NCBI GenBank assembly: GCA_028691175.1
Contig: JAQUZU010000057.1
Coordinates: forward strand, 1,996-11,481
DNA from: Candidatus Kapaibacterium sp.
GTDB taxonomy: Bacteria; Bacteroidota; Ignavibacteria; Kapaibacteriales; UBA2268
DNA: 9,486 bases
Direction of reading: 5' to 3'
Of this stretch, positions 7,001 through 9,486 are shown one piece after another. The notes below the pieces were generated by a model, which saw only the letters and a list, made by a program, of their open reading frames with translations, had not been told where the DNA came from and made no database searches. The position numbers and the translations under genes were made by a program. Position 1 is the first letter of the stretch. Each line of letters begins with the position of its first letter.

Positions 7001-9486
7001 CTGGCGAAAAATAAAGGATTCGTTTTTTGCATCGGTGCCTCTGCAACCGAGGACATCAGACTTGCAAATATAGTAGCGAAAAATTTCACTAACGAAATTT
7101 TTAACGGCACTGAGCGAAATTTGCTCGCGGCATACAATCATGCAAAAGTTCAAGCATATTCCGACTACGCCAATGTCTCCCCCAAAGGATTATATCTGCT
7201 ACAATTCCGTGGCACAACACTCGGCGACCCGTTTTTGCGAATGCCGCAGGACACGGTTCCGGAACTTTACCTTTTGCCGGAAGAATTTACCGTTACAAAC
7301 GACGCAGGCAGCACTATTATCACTGAAGACAGCGAATTTGCAACGCTGACTTTCATGGCAAGGAACATGGGAATCAAAAATTACGACAGCGTAAACGTAA
7401 TGATTATAGATACTTACAACAATTCATCAGACACATTATATACGGTTTTACGTTCAGTTTGCCCATTTGAAAATATTGAATTTAGATTGCCCGTATCGGA
7501 TAAAACCGGTCTGCATTTCCTGACAATCATACTCGATCCAAATAATCTAATCTACGAGCACCGCAAGGACAATAACATTTTGTCGCGGCAATTTGAGGTT
7601 TTGCGTAATTCGCTGATGCCGATCGAACCGCTCGCCTACTACGATGTTCAAACCTCGAATCCGGTTTTCCGCATGCTTTCGCCATATAGTGAAAGTGATT
7701 CGCCTAAATATAAATTCGAGATTTTAAGCGAAATGGACGATGCGGCAGTTGTAAAATCGATCGAAGCGGACGTTTCTGTTTCCGATAATGTTGTCGATTG
7801 GACTCCGGACATTACGCTCTCGGCAGACAAGAATTTCCGCCTGAAAGCCTCTTGCGTAATTCCGAATTCAACTTCGGATAATTTTACGATTATTCCGTTT
7901 CATACGCTCGGCTCAGCAATCGCCCGCACCGTAAAACACAGTGTTTCCGGCAATTTCCTTGCAGACCTCGAAAGCGAAAACATGCAATTTGAAGACGGGA
8001 AAATCGCATTTGCAAGTGATTCGGTATATTTTGATCTTATCGGAATTAACGGCACCTCCGTAAACAGTGATGACGTTACACGCGGAGCTTATCTGCAAAT
8101 AGATGGCGAATATGTGCTTTCTGTATCTCGTAACTCAGTCGGATTGCATATCGTGCAATACAACAAAGACTTTAGCGATTTCCGGCATAAATATTTCAAT
8201 ACATGGGGAGAAACATCAGACGGCGAAGCAATAACAGATTCTGCAAGCATTTTTGCTGTAAGGTACTTACGCGATTCGGTCAAAGCGGAAAACAATTTAT
8301 TTATTGCGACTCGCGGGCAAAGTTTCCGTCTGTTTTCGCTTCATGACAAATTGCATACCGAAGGTTCGTGGGACACTTTGCGAACGGTACTCGAATCGTA
8401 CGGTGCAAAAATGACCTACAATATCGACACGCTCACCAAGAAAGACAACGCGTGGGGAGTTTCGTATGTGTTTGCAACTAATAATTCCGACTATGACAAG
8501 CGTGTTTTCGAGCATGTTAATTTTTCCGGCGACTCGGCGAGAGTAACCGGCTGGTTGCCTCGCTATCCGATTTCAGGCACTGTTTCTCACACAATAAACA
8601 GTATAGACACATTGCAATATGTTGCTTTGCGGGGCGAAAACCTGTCTGATAAAAATTCAGTCGAGATAAACATTTTCGGTACTCCACAGGAAGCGACTGC
8701 CGAAGAATTACTCTATACACACAACGGGATCGAACCAATCACACTGCCGAACACAGAAAAATACTGCCGTTCATACCGTATAGAATGCAAGTTCGAAAAA
8801 ACCGGACCTGAGCCGAACTTACTCTCAATTTCCGGTTTGGACGCCCGATATATTCCGCTCGAGGAATTCGGAATTTATAAAAACGCAGAACTTTCCGACA
8901 CACTTTATGCCGGCGATTACGACACTTTGTCGATAAAAGTCCGCAATCTTTCTTTCCGGCGCGAGGCAGATTCTGTTCAAATTCGCTCGGTTGTTACCAA
9001 TGGCGAAACCGAAATTGACCGCTATGAAACCCTCTTCCGCCGTCTCTCAACTAATTCAATCGCTACACTGCAGACTGCACTCGAAAGCGATGAATATCCA
9101 AATCAAATTATGGTTCAAACATCAGCAGATTATCCGAAAACACCTGATTTATATACATTTAATAACACGCTTGAACATTCGCAAAAGTTTGTTCCGGATA
9201 CGCTAAAGCCGGAGATTCATCTCGAACTCGACGGCTACGAAGTCCACTCCGGCGATAATATTACCATGCAACCGGCTTTCCGGGCATACTTCCGCGACAA
9301 TTCTCCGCGGGTAATTCCGGCTTCGAACAACTTGCGTGTACGTATCAACACGCTTTATGCAACTGCCAACAACACAACAGGTTACGAGTTTATTTCCCAT
9401 CCGAAGGGCGACACCATTAAAGCGGAACTGTTATTCCTGCCGGATACGCTCGATTTCGACGAAAATATAATCCGCATTTATGCCGA
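4079..9486 (+). CDS. Giant secreted C25 (gingipain-like) cysteine peptidase with CARDB-like and ILEI-like domains (3' end outside window)
   Basis: At least 1802 codons, open at the right edge. GGAG (4067-4070) lies eight bases before the ATG. Residues 1-20 are a signal peptide (MNKLLLP..., cleavage after SIFA). Residues about 25-680 are a beta-rich N-terminal region like that of PorU-type proteins, including DTLYFIGKRPAGDTTWFDNY. The C25 domain covers about 685-1053: VMVITSREL at its start, PDILLSRIPV (818-827), catalytic His926 in FAGHGSP, catalytic Cys956 in YTQSCNT, and LGDPFLRMP at its end. The 30-residue His-Cys spacing is close to gingipains. Then come a CARDB-like module (about 1060-1175), a beta region, an ILEI/FAM3-like region (about 1310-1465), a second CARDB-like module (about 1605-1700), and a segment starting PDTLKPEI (1706) with RAYFRDNSP. 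Such proteins normally end in a type IX secretion or sorting domain, which would lie beyond the window. PorU, the type IX sortase, is usually near 1100-1300 residues, so a surface or secreted cargo peptidase is at least as likely. It probably shares a transcript with the BatA-type gene. Confidence 0.88.
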   Translation, partial: MNKLLLPVVLFFGTLASIFASEPEINVSQNAIRINFENLTASDIRSMNFDSTRGYYQNFTFALTRGIMPKISQKHTAAECAYEIISDYMPERIPSTDENISLQFIGSSAGIDLYSLYYFPVFSLNGTLLQATTQEISLDFPVSLAKDFSYPSNVGDLISPDILNGEHLSYLKFYHDSLAKISSETLYKLNNPIDWYNPDLTYYKIKTTEDAPVFFPLANLLAANPALANQQSQYFHLLYMGKPEAYYTNDVNGILDATDTLYFIGKRPAGDTTWFDNYNAHSTLYLTYDATSETKQFASAPSDFAPTAAVNQVFRTLHSEKDSLFTDGIRLEYAENISGEGWYHKPFTPNRDSVFTLHEEFYPVPNSMQTVTATFYCTKIDSLLVFNHKVQSNLNNQQTNRLNFAYINNDYYKVHTTYGNSGSFFFGDNALTYRSIGFPEYSDTVLLHDGLAFDYLEITGYSLPIVTNNKADFRVDAPAENSLLTLYPFKSANVIAFDSINNYKFTGESRRGDCFTVNSSNGKVSFARNGEIMNESTRNGAHLLTYSPKTRQYEYSYFENIAKFVDQFNNTGNDLTKFIAVNLSELSASDIALLRSIKFVVTDYNASDKIAGIRLAESEEFAVCSAGEGIAKSIIFCENPAGERYSYSIKLPAGNNYHIIASDTLSEVNIEQESVSNIKTDERNVMVITSRELAPAAQEYIDYRRQTHQELSFGIVFVEDIYKEFNAGKISPDAIKNFLRYAYRNWNTEKLQTAVIIGDACLDARKIFPYTKMTDHVPSFGNPISDNWYSWLDDPVPVTEIDGEGNVVITGYTEDLFPDILLSRIPVKSETEMNDYLEKTISFETSANAPWKSSMLYLTGGMDQYETLNFLYAYTYSISDIIQNSHLCSTSEFITKSQEGSTGIGDGIKIIKAINEGKIMTIFAGHGSPIVFDLDGWTPNSLSNKGKYGIFYTQSCNTAAFALPDCDSRFEEYLLAKNKGFVFCIGASATEDIRLANIVAKNFTNEIFNGTERNLLAAYNHAKVQAYSDYANVSPKGLYLLQFRGTTLGDPFLRMPQDTVPELYLLPEEFTVTNDAGSTIITEDSEFATLTFMARNMGIKNYDSVNVMIIDTYNNSSDTLYTVLRSVCPFENIEFRLPVSDKTGLHFLTIILDPNNLIYEHRKDNNILSRQFEVLRNSLMPIEPLAYYDVQTSNPVFRMLSPYSESDSPKYKFEILSEMDDAAVVKSIEADVSVSDNVVDWTPDITLSADKNFRLKASCVIPNSTSDNFTIIPFHTLGSAIARTVKHSVSGNFLADLESENMQFEDGKIAFASDSVYFDLIGINGTSVNSDDVTRGAYLQIDGEYVLSVSRNSVGLHIVQYNKDFSDFRHKYFNTWGETSDGEAITDSASIFAVRYLRDSVKAENNLFIATRGQSFRLFSLHDKLHTEGSWDTLRTVLESYGAKMTYNIDTLTKKDNAWGVSYVFATNNSDYDKRVFEHVNFSGDSARVTGWLPRYPISGTVSHTINSIDTLQYVALRGENLSDKNSVEINIFGTPQEATAEELLYTHNGIEPITLPNTEKYCRSYRIECKFEKTGPEPNLLSISGLDARYIPLEEFGIYKNAELSDTLYAGDYDTLSIKVRNLSFRREADSVQIRSVVTNGETEIDRYETLFRRLSTNSIATLQTALESDEYPNQIMVQTSADYPKTPDLYTFNNTLEHSQKFVPDTLKPEIHLELDGYEVHSGDNITMQPAFRAYFRDNSPRVIPASNNLRVRINTLYATANNTTGYEFISHPKGDTIKAELLFLPDTLDFDENIIRIYA
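7979..8470 (+). other. ILEI/FAM3 (PANDER-like) domain region inside the C25 protein
   Basis: Residues about 1301-1464 of the giant protein follow the order of the ILEI/FAM3 family. A strand pair ending in RGAYLQIDG (from Arg1335) comes first. SVGLHIVQYNKDF (Gly1355 onward) corresponds to the family's GRGLNI-x-x-VN strand, and KYFNTWGE (Phe1373 to Trp1376) to its K-x-FD-x-W motif. LFIATRGQS corresponds to LVLVA-x-x-D, LRTVLESYGAK (to Lys1444) to the helix ending in LGS, and WGVSYVFATNN to the final strand. In animals these domains occur in FAM3 signalling proteins and in glycan-linked enzymes such as POMGNT1. A carbohydrate-binding or adhesive role here is inference. Confidence 0.6.

Noticed and set aside
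6731..7153. 140-codon open frame on the minus strand
   Set aside because: It is antisense to the C25 catalytic domain, including the His926 and Cys956 codons, and resembles no protein family.
1..9486. CRISPR arrays, tRNA or rRNA genes, insertion sequences, phage attachment sites, toxin-antitoxin pairs
   Set aside because: No regularly spaced repeats, cloverleaf, transposase motif or terminal inverted repeats were seen. The window is almost entirely filled by six genes.

Overview
The window suggests a member of the Bacteroidota/Chlorobiota (FCB) group, possibly near the Kapabacteria/Ignavibacteria lineages. Three things point there. The omega subunit of RNA polymerase has the form seen in this group. 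The rpoZ promoter matches the Bacteroidota consensus (TTTG, 20 bases, TAnnTTTG). The right half is filled by a giant gingipain-type (C25) surface peptidase of the kind found in organisms with a type IX secretion system. Shine-Dalgarno-like sequences precede several genes, which is less typical of classical Bacteroidota, so the exact placement is open. The assignment rests on motif recognition; no search was run.

Left part (1-2405, minus strand): a compact three-gene operon read right to left. It encodes a small MerR-family regulator, an ATP-binding subunit of a polar amino acid ABC importer, and a fused substrate-binding/permease protein that runs off the left edge. The gaps are 4 and 23 bases. 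Together the two transporter genes could supply a complete importer: a binding domain tethered to the membrane pore, and an ATPase that would work as a dimer. The MerR protein is a natural candidate regulator.

Middle (2406-3052): a divergent, AT-rich promoter region, then rpoZ (plus strand, TTG start) as an apparent single-gene unit closed by a 13-bp hairpin. A 133-base spacer follows.

Right part (3053-9486, plus strand): a BatA-type membrane-anchored von Willebrand factor A protein with an intact metal-binding site. It is followed after 27 bases by a secreted C25-family cysteine peptidase of at least 1802 residues, which is still open at the right edge. The peptidase has a signal peptide, a large N-terminal region, a C25 domain with a His/Cys pair (His926, Cys956), CARDB-like beta-sandwich modules, and a region closely resembling the ILEI/FAM3 (PANDER-like) fold. 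The two genes are probably co-transcribed.

I saw no tRNA, rRNA, CRISPR array, insertion sequence or attachment site. No stretch longer than 300 bases lacks a gene. I do not see a clearly new multi-gene system; the most unusual item is the domain architecture of the giant peptidase.
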